Source: Gonocerus acuteangulatus
Taxonomy: Eukaryota > Arthropoda > Insecta > Hemiptera > Coreidae
Direction: 5' to 3'
Length of the DNA: 64,000 nucleotides
Assembly: GCA_946811695.1 (NCBI GenBank)
Contig: OX328125.1
Location: 104,611,876-104,675,875, forward strand
The position numbers were made by a program, and so were the translations under genes. Of the stretch, positions 1 through 12,237 are shown in pieces. The notes beneath the pieces are model-generated. The model was given only the letters and a program-made list of their open reading frames with translations, ran no database searches and was not told the DNA's origin. Position 1 is the first letter of the stretch. Each line of letters starts with the position of its first letter.

Positions 1-920
1 TCCATATTAGATAATGGCAAGCAATATTTATTAATAAAAAGGTTAATATGATCAAAATCAATTCTCTCAACTATGAAAAAATTTATTAAGCATTAAAGTT
101 GACTGTTTTGCAGGTTATGAAGGATAACAAACAACGATATTTGTAAACAAACATATTTTATTCCTTTTCTCTCTCTCTCTCGTTTTTGGATATTTTACTT
201 TTATTAAGCATTACATGCTATGCGTTTCCGCTCGCTCAAGAAGATATCAAAACTCTAGTCAATCCAACTCCCAATTAATAGAATTATATTAATTGTAGCG
301 ACTCTAGTCTATCCAACTCGCTAAAATTAATACGATTCCATTATTTTTTCCAAGTAAGTAACCAATCCCTTTTTCTTTGTCAGGAACATCGCGAACTAAT
401 TGTAAAAGACTCATTTTTTCTCACTGACATAAGCAGGGCTTTTTCATAAACAAAAGCTAATTCACTGTTGAAGGTTACTTTACTCCCAACAAGAACCAAT
501 GCAATTGGTCATCGGAATCCTCCAATAGGAAGGCAAGGAGTTATGCGCATGCGCTGAATCGCTGATACAATCACTACTGCTACTTAAAAAGTAACTGGAT
601 GAGGTCTTCGCAAAAAGACCCGCATATATTTCTAACAACAGTATCAACGCCTTAAGTTGATGGCCGTTTAATCACCTGCTTGATCCATCTTTTCAAAATT
701 ACTCTCTTCAGAACCTTTCAAAGAGATAACGAAATTCTCAACACTAAACACTGACATTGGTACATTTAACTGCTCACTGGAATAAAAACACGATTGAAAA
801 GATGCTTCTTAACCCTAGATAACAACCCTTGGTAGTTTAGACGAAAACTGCTCGGATTTGTAATTGCATTACGATAAGCGATCACTATAGACGGCTAACC
901 TTCCAGGTACTAGTCCTTAT
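1..920. other. AT-rich non-coding stretch
   Basis: No open frame, splice-bounded exon, RNA gene or clear repeat boundary was recognised here. Exons coding the membrane segments of the POPDC gene would be expected upstream of 4380, but none was identified in this stretch, so they probably lie outside the window. Confidence 0.5.
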
Positions 921-1315
921 CAGGACCTTGGAAGAGTAAGGGCGAATCACGAATTCCGGATGTTGGGAAATTGAATTCGAAGTTCTAGAAGTGCTTCAGG
1001 TTTCAAAGGCGAATGTTTACTCTATGGAATGCTGATTCATAAATCTGATTGAAAAAGTATGCAATTCAAATTCAATGTTTTAGTTATAATTTTTACAAGA
1101 GATTTATGGGTAACAAAATGCTAGGAGGGTTGTTTTAGAGCTGGGATTCACCCTTGATATAGGCAGTGGAATTTTTCATGATGATGGTGCTATTCACTTT
1201 AACTTGAATCTGTGAGAGCGAAGCCTCGTGTTACCTACATCTTTCTGAATCAGAAAACAAAAATAAAAATAAAAAATAGATTTTTCTGATTCGCCTTTAC
1301 TCTTCTAAGGTCCTG
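921..1315. mobile_element. TIR MITE, family 1, copy 1
   Basis: The two ends form an inverted repeat of about 28 bp, beginning CAGGACCTTGGAAGAGTAAG on the left and ending CTTCTAAGGTCCTG on the right. There is no coding capacity. The same sequence recurs at 19315-19722 (same direction) and in part at 35090-35340 (opposite direction), so this is a dispersed non-autonomous DNA element. The target duplication is unclear here. Superfamily is not assigned. Confidence 0.75.
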
Positions 1316-1319
1316 TAGC

Positions 1320-1740
1320 TACTCTATAAGTTATTACCTAGAACCAGCCAGAAAACCAAGAACGCGTCGTGCTTCCGGAAGTAAGATTACCTTATCTTTC
1401 TAAAAGTTGGTTCGTCGAAGAGACAAATACTAAACGAACCATTCTTTCAAAAACGACATTATCATGAAAGAACTAAAGGCATTATTGGGTATACTTGTAT
1501 ATTTTCGGAGGACTCATAGATAATTATTTGCGTTTGGGCATTTCATGTGATGCCTCAAGGAGCGGCGATAGATACCTAGCAGGTTCACATTCCTTGTGAA
1601 TTCCCTTCGTTTTGACGATAAAATCATCAGTATCTGCACTCTAGTGAGAGTATTGCGAATGTCCTACTGATGAAATTCCGAAAACGCAACATGTAAATTA
1701 AATTTTAGCTGCTAAATAATAAGATTTTACAACTATGTTC
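1320..1740 (+). pseudogene. possible piggyBac-like transposase relic
   Basis: Translating the forward strand in shifting frames gives KELKALLGILVYF near 1466 and, about 45 codons later, NSLRFDDK. The order 'E-[IL]-K-A-[FL]-[IL]-G-[IL]-L ... LRFDDK' resembles the start of the DDE domain in piggyBac-like transposases. Stops and frameshifts interrupt it, and no upstream or downstream motif confirms it. The call rests on two short matches and could be wrong. It would be a dead remnant cut by the element that begins at 1781. Confidence 0.3.
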
Positions 1741-2149
1741 GTCGAAACGACGTAGAGGTTGCAAAATGGGTACCTAACTGTAGAGATGGGCGTAATTTTA
1801 TTTATAAATAAAAATACTCATTTATTCGTACTTCATATATTTGTAAATACGAATATAAATAAATTCGTATTCATAAGTGTGAATACGAATTTATTTGTAT
1901 TCACGTATATTAAATATAAAATTACAAATAAAATTTTATTCGCAAATTTTCCTGCGAATAAAAATAAATTCACAGAAAAAATTGTAAATAATCACAAAAA
2001 AAATGTGAATGTTCACAAAAAAATTCATATTAAAATATATGAATACAAAATTCCCATTGTAATTTGTGAATAAAAATTGATTCACAAAAAAATTCGCAAA
2101 TAATTTATGAATTTATTCGAATTAACGATGAGATGATATTACTATTTTT

Positions 2150-2331
2150 TTAAGGCGTTTAACGCCTAGGTTATCAGCGCCTAGATTCATTTTTTTCGTT
2201 TTACCTTGAGCGCACCGCGGCACCACCAGCCGCGCTGGAGGGACATGGTTTGCCATCTGTACCTCTGGCGGTCCATAAAAAAAGAAGAAAAAAACTGAAT
2301 CTGGGCGCTAATAACCTAGACGGTAAGCCAC

Positions 2332-2336
<5 letters not shown>
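2150..2336. mobile_element. small TTAA-bounded MITE nested in foldback element
   Basis: The element is bounded by TTAA on both sides. Its ends form an inverted repeat of about 40 bp with a few mismatches, sharing the core CTAGGTTATYAGCGCC and AGATTCA. TTAA duplications and short size fit a piggyBac-type MITE. It sits between the arms of the 1781-2789 element and is followed at once by a long A tract. Confidence 0.7.

Positions 2337-2412
<76 letters not shown>
2337..2412 (+). repeat. poly(A) tract of about 76 nt
   Basis: An uninterrupted run of A directly follows the right TTAA of the nested MITE. No retroposed gene or SINE body is seen in front of it, so it is more likely an expanded mononucleotide repeat than a retroposition tail. 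Confidence 0.9.
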
Positions 2413-2413
<1 letters not shown>

Positions 2414-2797
2414 ACGTTTAATAACTTTCGTGATATCATCTTATTCATAATTTACTTGCGATTATTTTTGGGTAATAAATTTAAATTATAATCTGAATAA
2501 ATATGTATTCGTATATTTTAATGTCTTTTTTTTTAATCATTTGATTTCTTGTGAATATTTACATTTTTTTAATATTTACAATTTTTTCTGTGAATTTATT
2601 TTTATTCGAAGGAAAATTTGCGATAAATAAATTGTATTTTATTTGTATTTTTATATTTAATATACGTGAATACAAATAAATTCGTATTCACACTTATGAA
2701 TACGAATTTATTTATATTCGTATTTACAAATATATGAAGTACGAATAAATTCGTATTTTTATTTATAAATAAAATTACGCCCATCTCTGCTTAACTG

Positions 2798-3847
2798 CAG
2801 GGTTTTATCCAGGGTTAACCTATCTATCATCCTAGTTAATCTGAACACCTGCGTCGTTCCGGTCCGCTTAAGACGGATGTAGGCGATCTTCAAGAGGAAG
2901 ATCCCGAGGACGTGAGAATCCATTGTTCAAGCACGATCACCTCCCTTTCAAGAAGAGGTGGCTGCTTTGTGAGAAAGAACACTTCCCACCGTTCCACAAC
3001 AAAGGAAAACAAAACGAATCCTTTCCCTACAGTTTGGTATTATTCTCTTTAATGAATTATTATTTCAATTCAACAAAAGCTTTGTTGCACTTCTTAAAAC
3101 AAACTCTTCTGAAGAACTCTTCATCTTCTATCATAATGTTTACAAGAATAATTCTACAGACTTTCCTTTCTTCTCTGTTATTATTAGATGGTGACCCTAT
3201 ATTTCACAATGTATTTTATGTGGCGGAAGGTCAAATTTCATTAACTACACATAATTCTTTTATAACCCATTATTTCGATCTTTTCGACCCCTTGAATAAA
3301 TCACAGACTTCACAACCTTCATAGAAAGGGGCCTAAAACTTGCTCTCTATTTTTCAACTTTCGTTTTTTTTGGGGGGGGAGAGGGATTATAATTTTACTA
3401 CATATATTTTTAATTGATCATGTATCTATTTTTCTATCTACTATATATTTGTCAGATACCACTCATTGACTAACTCCCTTTTGCTGCTTCCACTGCTAGG
3501 GTCATTAGCCCCTAGGAACTATAACCTGCACTGGTTAAACTCTTGTTACTGGTAACCTATAAAATAATTGGTTATCTCTAGGTTATCTATTTGTTGACAC
3601 TTGTCCTGAGTGCCCCAGTGTCAAGGAACATTATACTATGATTGCTTATCAATTGATGAATAACATACAGTATGCCGGGAACCGTGCTATAATAAACTGC
3701 AAAAAAATTATGTTGTGTCATTAATTTTGATGATACATTATTTAACGCAATAAAATAACTACTTACCTGCCATGAAGAAGCACGGATATTCAGCTAGTTG
3801 TATGATAAATGAAGGAATTACTTGTTTTGCTTCAAGACTACAATTAG
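2798..3847. other. intergenic stretch with a GC-richer open segment
   Basis: Around 2850-3060 the base composition is less AT-rich, and two forward frames stay open together. One of them runs 2923-3322 (133 codons, FKHDHLPFKKRW near its start). Neither resembles a family I know and there is no clear splice pattern, so I do not call a gene. It may be old transposon coding DNA. From 3325 to 3845 nothing else is seen. Confidence 0.3.
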
Positions 3848-4150
3848 AATAGAATAGAATAGAATAATCTTTATTTCCAAAAATCTCGTTTTTGAGACGT
3901 GGACACGTCATATAATAATATTATAATAGATTTAATACTACATTCGCAGATTTAAGTCAAGATGCCAGTCCGGATGCTAAATCTGTTTCAAAAAATTCTT
4001 CAGTTGTATAACAAGTTCTTTGTTGGAGTATTCTTTTCAGTTTCTGGATAAGTCTTTTGGTCGGTTGGATGTTTCTTAATTCCTCAGGCAGGAAATTGAA
4101 CAAAACTGCTCCACAAAACTCCACTCCTTTCCTATAAAATGTTGTCATAT
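3848..4150 (-). pseudogene. 3' end of a non-LTR retrotransposon (LINE), 5'-truncated
   Basis: On the minus strand a frame of about 60 codons reads GVEFCGAVLFNFLPEELRN, then QKLKRILQQRTCYTTEEFFE. The pattern 'G..FNxLP.E.RN ... K.LK..L......Y...EFF' is typical of the extreme C-terminus of LINE reverse-transcriptase polyproteins (Jockey/CR1/L2-like groups). Downstream on the same strand are an AATAAA-like sequence and a tail of ATTCT repeats (3841-3868 on the plus strand as AGAAT units), a typical LINE 3' end. Everything 5' of the C-terminus is missing, so this is a dead, 5'-truncated insertion about 230 bp before the first visible POPDC exon. Clade is uncertain. Confidence 0.6.
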
Positions 4151-4379
4151 GTTTTTGAATTTTTTATTTTTCCTTTTTGGCGTGTAGAGTAATAGTGGTC
4201 GTCTCCATGAATTTTAAATTGGGATTATGGTAGACCAAACCACCCAGGGCCTGGCTATCATAATAAAATAAATATATTAATATGATCTCTCATAATACTA
4301 AACAATTAATTCAAACTATCATTTTTTTTATTTTTATTTTATGTATTTTTATTAATTGCAATTTATTTATTTTTTTCAG

Positions 4380-4482
4380 GTTAGTTGTGTCGCAAAATGG
4401 CCGAGCTCTTCATATAGTGTTCCCTCATCAGTTCTTAGATTCTCCAGAGTGGTTTGGAGTTTCTACTGACGAATACTTCCAG
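4380..4482 (+). CDS. Popdc: POPDC exon A (DSPEW motif)
   Basis: The acceptor is a T-rich tract ending TTTTTTCAG; the donor is CCAG|GTAATT. The exon begins with one base finishing a split codon and then reads [18 protein letters not shown] and [16 protein letters not shown], 34 codons. The stretch preceding DSPEW is the 'S..GR.LH...P.QF' segment of the Popeye domain, and DSPEW carries the aspartate that contacts cAMP in characterised family members. It needs an upstream exon ending in phase 2. Confidence 0.9.
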
Positions 4483-5424
4483 GTAATTCTGTTAACCTTA
4501 CAGAAAAACAATGAAAATATCAAATAATTATCTTAAGGGACAAAAAGCAGACAACAAAAAGTAGTTCTAAGGGAAATAAATTGAGTGTCAAAAGGTTTAA
4601 TCTACAGAAATTTTAAATTAGCCAACACATTAATTATGTTTTTTACAGAGACTTAGAAAAAGTATAAGGATTATTTATATATGAATATAAAATCTGCTTT
4701 TGTTTATTTAACAAAATCAAGAATAAATGGTTACTTCCAAATGTAATTGAAGAGGTGTTGTAACAAGCTCGTAACTATAACTTAAATTATAAAGTGTATT
4801 ATCAATACAAAATAAAACTAACAATTTCAAAGTTATAAGCACTTATATCACCGTTTGAGGTTGCCCCTTCGAAAATTACATCAGAACCTTTTCTGAAGAG
4901 TATTTAGTAGGCTATCGAGTAGTCACTTTCCACTTACCACGATTTCGAGATATTGTAGAAAATATACTAAGATCTGAAAACTTTTCATGTCTATTAATAA
5001 TTTCTATCTCTAATAAATCTTTAACGCCAAATGCAAACAAAATTTAAATATCTTAGATTACATGAATGTCCTATGCCTGGAAAAAGTTTCAACTAAATCA
5101 ATCGTTTCTGAATACTCAAACTGAAAATTAGTTTGTAAAAGTAGTCGTATCAATGTTTCTTGTAAACGGTTACTGATATCGCATTAAATATGGTTTCATT
5201 CTTTTTCCTACGTTAATGAGCCTTTAAAACGAGTACCTGCAACCCTATGAACAAGAAAAAGAAAGTGTTACAATTTTTGTCCTCAAATTTTGCTCCACAA
5301 ACCATGTGCCAGTGGACTGGTTAAGGAACTTGACGTTTCAAATTGACTTTTCAAAGACAAAAAATTTTTGTACCAAATTTTATAAAAATCGGAACATTTT
5401 TGAGCTGGTGAGAGAGGGAACAGG

Positions 5425-5500
<76 letters not shown>

Positions 5501-8500
5501 AAATTGAACCACCGTTATGGTAAAAACTCAATCTTATGTGTGTCTGAAACTAGTCATTTACACTACACAATAATATGAAACTTATAGTTCAATAATTATA
5601 ATGGATTAATTGTTGTAACATAATAGTCAAACTTATTTTTTCAATTCTCTGATCAATTAAAAAAAAAAAAAAAAAAATACAGGTGTTGGAAGCTGGTTTC
5701 TGAAGGTTCGTTGTCTTATATCGTGAAATGAAAAGGAAAACGTTTAAAGCTTCAAATGTTTTATTTCAGGCTACAAAAAGCTTTTGAGACAAGGTATCAT
5801 CTTCAGTGCCTGTAGACAGCGACATAACAAATTAAAAACTAACCTAAAATCTGAAATAAAATAATATTTAACGTTATAATAAAAGCAGAGGTTTAAGGTT
5901 TCAATAAAAAAATTTAAATGCAGTAAAACTCAGGAAAGTTAAAAATGTTCTAACTAAGGCTCAAAATTTCCTTTTTTGATTTGTGTTTAACATTCTTGAC
6001 TTTTACTGGTTTTTAATTTTTTGACCAAAACATTAAACCCCCATTTTCAGTTTTATGTTTAACATTTATTTTATTTTATATTTTAGGTTATTTTTCAATT
6101 TTTTATATTATTTTTTACAGAAGTGAAGATGGGAATTTGTCTCAAAAGTGTTTTGTAACTTGACATAAAATATTTCAAACAGTGAAAGTTTGCCTTTTTA
6201 CTTCCCTATATGATAAAATGACCATTTTCTAACCCATTTTTGGGCTAGAAAAATGTGTTGACTCCTCGTTCTTTGTGATCACTAATAAAGTAATATATAA
6301 AATTGTTAATATGCCGAATTTTGTCAACAGGTGTCTGTGACGGCAATGGAAGAGTCTAGAGTTCTTCTTTGGCACAGGGACAAATTAAAGCTGTCCATTA
6401 TTACAGACCAATTTCTTCAAGCAGTTTTTGATCATGTACTTGGAAGAGATGTAGTTAAAAAACTCTTACAGGTATAATTCCCAAGTATCTTTATGATTTT
6501 ATTAAAACTCTTTTCAATAAGAAGCAAATTGCCTATTGTGAATATTTATTTTGGACGTGGTAAAATTAATGAATATGATTTTGGTTAATAAAAGGCCTCT
6601 TTTCAACACAGTATTTTTATTAAGACATTAAAGCAACTACCAAAACAACTGTTCATTAAAATACTTTGTAAGTTATTCTAAAAATCATAATGTGACTGAA
6701 TATTTTTTAGTCATTATGGTACATGGAATTGTTAAGAACATTCATAAAATGAATCAATTCATTCAATCATGATTTTTAAACAATTAAATATTTTCTTTTC
6801 AGGTATAAAACTTATAGAAATTATTTACATTTAATGATTTAACCCTTTAACGCACAAAACTTGTTTTCATGAAAAAAATTATTATTTATTTTTTTTTTTT
6901 TCACTTTACGACGTTGCAAAACACCTGCCAATCAGTACTTATTGTATTGAGAAAAAATTAGGTTCCAAGAAATAGGGTGGGACACATATGTCCCTCTGAC
7001 AATTCAGAGGTGGGATATATGTCTCTCTGACAATTCAGAGGTGGGATATATGTCCCTCTGACAATTCAGAGGTGGGATATATGTCTCTCTGACAATTCAG
7101 AGGTGGGATATATGTGTCTCTGACAATTCAGAGGTGGGCTATATGTGTCTCTGACAATTCGGAAGTGGGATATATGTCTCTCTGATACATTAGTGTACCT
7201 GAAGATAAAGACAGACAGATAATTTTGTGATGTAGGATACATAGTGTTGGTAATCCTTACGATCGGTGGATTTAAAACTCATGCTACCCAGGCTTGATGA
7301 GTATTCAATCCTGTGTGCTATTCTGATTACTATCTGGCATTGTAAGGATACTGACGACCTTAAGCAACGAGTAGAGCACAAAATTGTTTGGGCAGACTAT
7401 TAAAATTCTGAACTACTATAAATTGGCCTAGTTAGGAAATATTGTCTGTTGTCTCTCTAAATCGACCTTAGCAAGGAGATAGATGAAAATATACAAAGTT
7501 GCCCTCCAGAATAGAAAAACAAATTGACAGTTGTGCCTCAGAATTGCAGTCAACTAACAATTAGATAAAATTAAAACAAAGAAGTGTTAAAAATTTATCA
7601 ACATAATAATACTTTTGAAACGTCTAAACAATTAATAAAATATAAATAACCACATCAGAATTTCTTAACGGTTTTGATTTTTCCATTCATTGCTTAATAC
7701 GTTCAATGCTGCTGTCATCTTGGCTCACTTTGAGCTACCGCTGTGATTGATTTTAATTTACTTCCCATTTGACTGATTATTATTATTTTTTTTTTATTTT
7801 TTTTTTTAGAATTAATCGTTTTAATGTTTATAACATTGTAGAAATAATAAAAAAAAATATTGCTTCATAATTCACATCAAAACTATGGTACTTGTAGTCA
7901 TTGGAACGGGATGAACGGATGCTCTGAAATCCAAACGGAAAACGGCTATGTCTTCTCAATCCTTTTCAGAACACTTTAAGAGCGAGAGAACTCCAAGCAG
8001 GGGTTACTAGTCGGGAGGGCAACAAGAAACTGTTCGGGGTAAGCTCCATATGGTGCTCGACATCTCTGGGAAGGAGCGGGAAGAGCACCGGACTGTGCTC
8101 TCAGTCCAGCCATAAGGACTTGGTGAGCACCATACAGTGCTCGCTGTATTGAACGTGTTGATGGAAAATGTCCCAGTCTTCTCGGAAAGCCTCATTCCCC
8201 ACTTTGTAGGTTTTCCAAATAAAATTTATATCTGCAATGTTCAGCACTAGCTGAGGGCATTGCAAATTGTGGCCCCTTTCTTAACATTTGTTGCGGTGCA
8301 TATTCACGGAGCCCCAACATTATTCCTCTTCAAAAGCTCAATGTTCAACGATCTCCTCTCAATTTATTCATATAAGCTCTCGCTCACCTTGCAAAGCACT
8401 GATGAAGACTAGAAAATGAAGTTATAATGTTGGAAAAAATATAAACTATATTTAACATATAGTTTATATTTTATATAATTTAAAAAAAAAATGTAAAATA

Positions 8501-11500
8501 ACAGAAACCTTATAACCAAAGCCTGACTATCTCTATCTTAGAAATCTCCATGGTCTATTAGTTTTTTCAATTAAAAAACTAGTCTCACTTATTTAAAAAA
8601 AAAAACACACAAAATGATATAAGACGACTGGTTGAAGAAAAAATCATAATTACTTTAATTTTGTTACAACGTTTTTGCTTAGGTTAGTGAGACAATGTCT
8701 GCAACGAAGGAATTGAATGGACACCTCGGCGGAGGCTTCGACGACATTGGGCCCGAAGACAAGCCTATGCTTATCGTGAAGAAGTCCGGTGATGGTCCTG
8801 GAATCACAGCACTCATCAACAGACAGCTTCAAGGTATGTTAAACCATCAGGCAATTATATAAGATATCATCATTATTATTATTCTATATCATTATTTTAC
8901 ATAACAAATTATAAAAGATTATTTAATCTTAAAAAAAAAAAAAAATTCTCATCATTTGTGAAAATTATTTCATTAAAATTGTAAATTATTGAATTATTGC
9001 TAACATTGCTTAATTTACATTCGCTTATAATATTCTTAATATAAATATAAAATTATTCCCATCCTTACCAATTTTTCCTTTTATTTAGTAAAGGTAAATT
9101 ATTTAGTTAAAAAGATTGAACATTAGAAACTGTAGGATTGAGTAGTTTTGAATATATTGAGAGTTGACTAGAAAAAGAAAAATATTTCTCAATAATTATA
9201 AGCCTCGTGTAAGATGTGAGTTTACTATTTTAATAAATAGTAAAAAATGTATATAAAATTTTCACTTTAAAACATAAATACTCTAATGTGGCTTTATTGA
9301 AATAAATAGAATTTGTCATAATTTTGAAGTCATAAGTTAAAATTATTTATAGTATATCAGGCCGGAAGTCAAAAAATTACTGTCATTAATAAATATGATT
9401 TATTGCTCTACTAATTTCACACCTAAAGGAGCATTTCATAAGTACATTTAGCCCCTAATACTCTAAGATCCGGCTGCAGATTACTACGTTCATCGAGTAT
9501 TTTAACAAATCTATTTTTTTTCATGAAATTATGAATAACTGAATACACATTTGCCAGGTTGCCTATTAAAATTTGGCCGCAAGTATGTAGTTTGTTGAGA
9601 ACAACAGCTACCAACGGATGTTCAACAGCTCTTATCTATCTTTAACAGCTAGCAAACCTTATTTGCCACTTTTACATTGGCTGACGGATTCTATCTTGCA
9701 CAACAAAAAAATGAGCTTAATTTGATAAATGAGGGCTCCAGAAGTCAAGGGGTCTATGTGACATTTTTGACAATGAGTTATATACAGGAATGGGTTGTGA
9801 ACACCGTAATCTTGTGGATGGTAAAAAGATCCAAGAGATTTTCTTGACAGTTGCTGCCACCTAGCTTGTGTTCTCTTGAGTATTGTCATTTTTGTAATAT
9901 TAAGTCCAGAAGGAAATTAATGGGTCTATGTGCGGATTCTCCAATTCTTTTGCATATTAATCATAAACCGGACGATGTACGTATTATGTATCATCGATAA
10001 TAAACAGCTAAGGACCTGAGGATTTGTCTAGTATGATTGGAACTATAAAAATCTAGTTTTTGCTATTACCACATATTGTCGATAAAAATGTGAAGTATTG
10101 AATGTGAAAAGTGGTTTGGTACCTTATTTTATTATATATTTTAATTAGACTTAATGCAAATTCATTTTTCAATAATTTTTGAGAGTTTGCCACTACTTGA
10201 ACTGTGTGTTGACTTGTTGACATCAGTCCAACAGAAATCAGTATAGATTGAAAATTAAAAAATGGGTTTTTTCACATTTGATACTTTGCATTTGTATCGA
10301 CAATATGTTCAACTCCATTTTCCTCAAAACAGTGAGTTTGTTACTTAGACCCATTGACCTCTTGGGTCCTCAAATAACAGTCAATTGTTCGCCATGAACA
10401 TAAAAATGTCCAAAAATAATTAATTGCGGTCAAATTTTGATAGACACCCTGGCAAAAGTGTACTCAGTTCATAATTCGTGAAAAAATAAATGGCGTTCAA
10501 ATTCTCAATGAACGTAGTAATCTTGCAGTAAGCAAGAAGACATTTCACTATCAGCACCATGCCATGACTCAAGCTAAGAACAATTTAGCCCATTAGGTGA
10601 GCTATATAATTGAAATTGGCCCAATCATTTTTTTTTTACGGGGGCTAGGGACCCACCTGGCGGGTTGCAGGCCTGGTAGAAAAGGACAGTGCACTCGCCA
10701 GGCGGGTTCTGGGCAATGAACGTGTTAAACATTGAATACAATAAAGAAATTTTCTTGATTAACACTTTCGCTGCGGCTGTCATTTTTTGGGAATACCTAA
10801 CCTACCTAAGTGCATTTTGTACTTACTTATAAACAATTTATAGAAGAAAAAGTTTAAAAATTCATAAAAAATCTTCTAGTCAGGCGATTTGAAAACGGAA
10901 CACACTTTTGAAAAGCCCAAACAATACTAAAGACAACTGTCTTTACCTGGAGCAGTAAAAGAGAAACCCCTCCATTTACTAGCCTTTTGAATCTAAAGGG
11001 AAAAGTACTGGAGGAGTGTCCTTCCGAAGAGACATTCGTAAGCGGGTAGGATCGCTAGTGTCCTTCCGTAAGTGTCACACCCGCAGCGAAAGTGTTAAGC
11101 AATAAAGGTCCGAAACTAAAAGAGCATTAATGAATAAATCATATTTATTAATTGTGTTAATCATTTGATGACCTTCCACTTGATGTATAATAAGTGGATG
11201 TGCCATTTTTCATTAATTATAAAATTAGTTAAGAAATACAATATTAACTAATTAATTATGTAACTTATAAAATATTGGGAAATATTTATCTTTCTATAAT
11301 ATATCTACAATACAATTATTGTGCCTTATTTGAATGCTTAATATGTAGTTTTGTATGGAGTGACGAAAAGGTAGAACATCCAAATACACCGTATCACCAC
11401 CAAATAAATTGTGAAATTGTTGCTGATAAAATAAGCCACCATTTTGTAATTATATTAGTTTTAAGGCTAGGATAATTGTTTTCTCCTAAAGTATACTAAA

Positions 11501-12169
11501 GTCGATGTGATTTCTGTGTCCTTGCACAAGTACCTTCCTCGCATTTGACGCAACTTTCTATGGAAGGTAATATCCGTTCGTTAACCATCACACCCTATCA
11601 ATATGCTTGGAGACCTACCATTTCTGTTTTTGTTTTGTTTTTAAGTGTTTCTTTTACCTAATGATCTTATCCCCCCACCCCATTTATTTAGTTTACAGAC
11701 ACAAACTAACAAACAAAAAAAATAATAGAAAACTAGTTAACATTGACTGGAAAAACGAGAGCAGCCTTTAATGCTCCTACGGTTTTGTCATTTTAATTAA
11801 ATTATGTCTGTAATAATATATCAACAAAGAAAAAATAATACAATAGAAATGGCCTTATATCATTTCCATGTAAATTTTTACTGATTGGAAAGATTTGTGA
11901 AAAAATTAAAATTGAAACATTTATTATTGAATAAAAAGTTTTAAATTCACAGCTTAGTGAATATATATACGAACAGAAGATTTTAGAAGTCGTTGTCAAT
12001 TATTTAATGCTCATTAAACGTATTATGGTATAAAAAATATTAAATTGAGTACTAACTAATTGACTTTTTCTGTTCATGTTACTAAGCTGATATTGGTAAC
12101 AGAATTTACTGTCGGCACTACAACTAATGCCCTGATCATATTGAACCTTATTGCTTAGCAAAACATTTC

Positions 12170-12237
<68 letters not shown>

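Larger units (their letters stand above)
1781..2789. mobile_element. hAT-type foldback element with 8-bp TSD
   Basis: Both ends read inward as YAGAGATGGGCGTAATTTTA. The outer ~150 bp of each arm (1781-1930 and 2640-2789) are near-perfect inverted copies made of ATAAATTCGTATTC-like words, and weaker pairing continues inward. Flanking octamers are CCTAACTG (1773-1780) and CTTAACTG (2790-2797), a 7/8 match. The YAG start and the 8-bp duplication fit the hAT superfamily. No transposase is present. A different MITE (2150-2336) sits in the spacer. Confidence 0.8.
4483..6330 (+). other. POPDC intron (A-B)
   Basis: A 1.85-kb intron with a partial Rep-A copy (about 4840-5517, including (TA)n at 5428-5497), a short A tract near 5660 and a foldback segment at 5750-6175. 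No exon-like segment is seen inside. Confidence 0.7.

Noticed and set aside
5283..5578. Open frames made of repeated Ile-Tyr, here and at every (TA)n array
   Set aside because: TA repeats read as Ile-Tyr in all frames on both strands. These are artefacts of the microsatellites and overlap each other.
6976..7190. CRISPR-like array
   Set aside because: The 31-bp units are directly adjacent without unique spacers, and the genome is eukaryotic. It is a minisatellite.
8650..8832. Minus-strand frame of 60 codons over POPDC exon C
   Set aside because: It is the shadow of exon C, which has correct splice sites and Popeye-family sequence on the plus strand.
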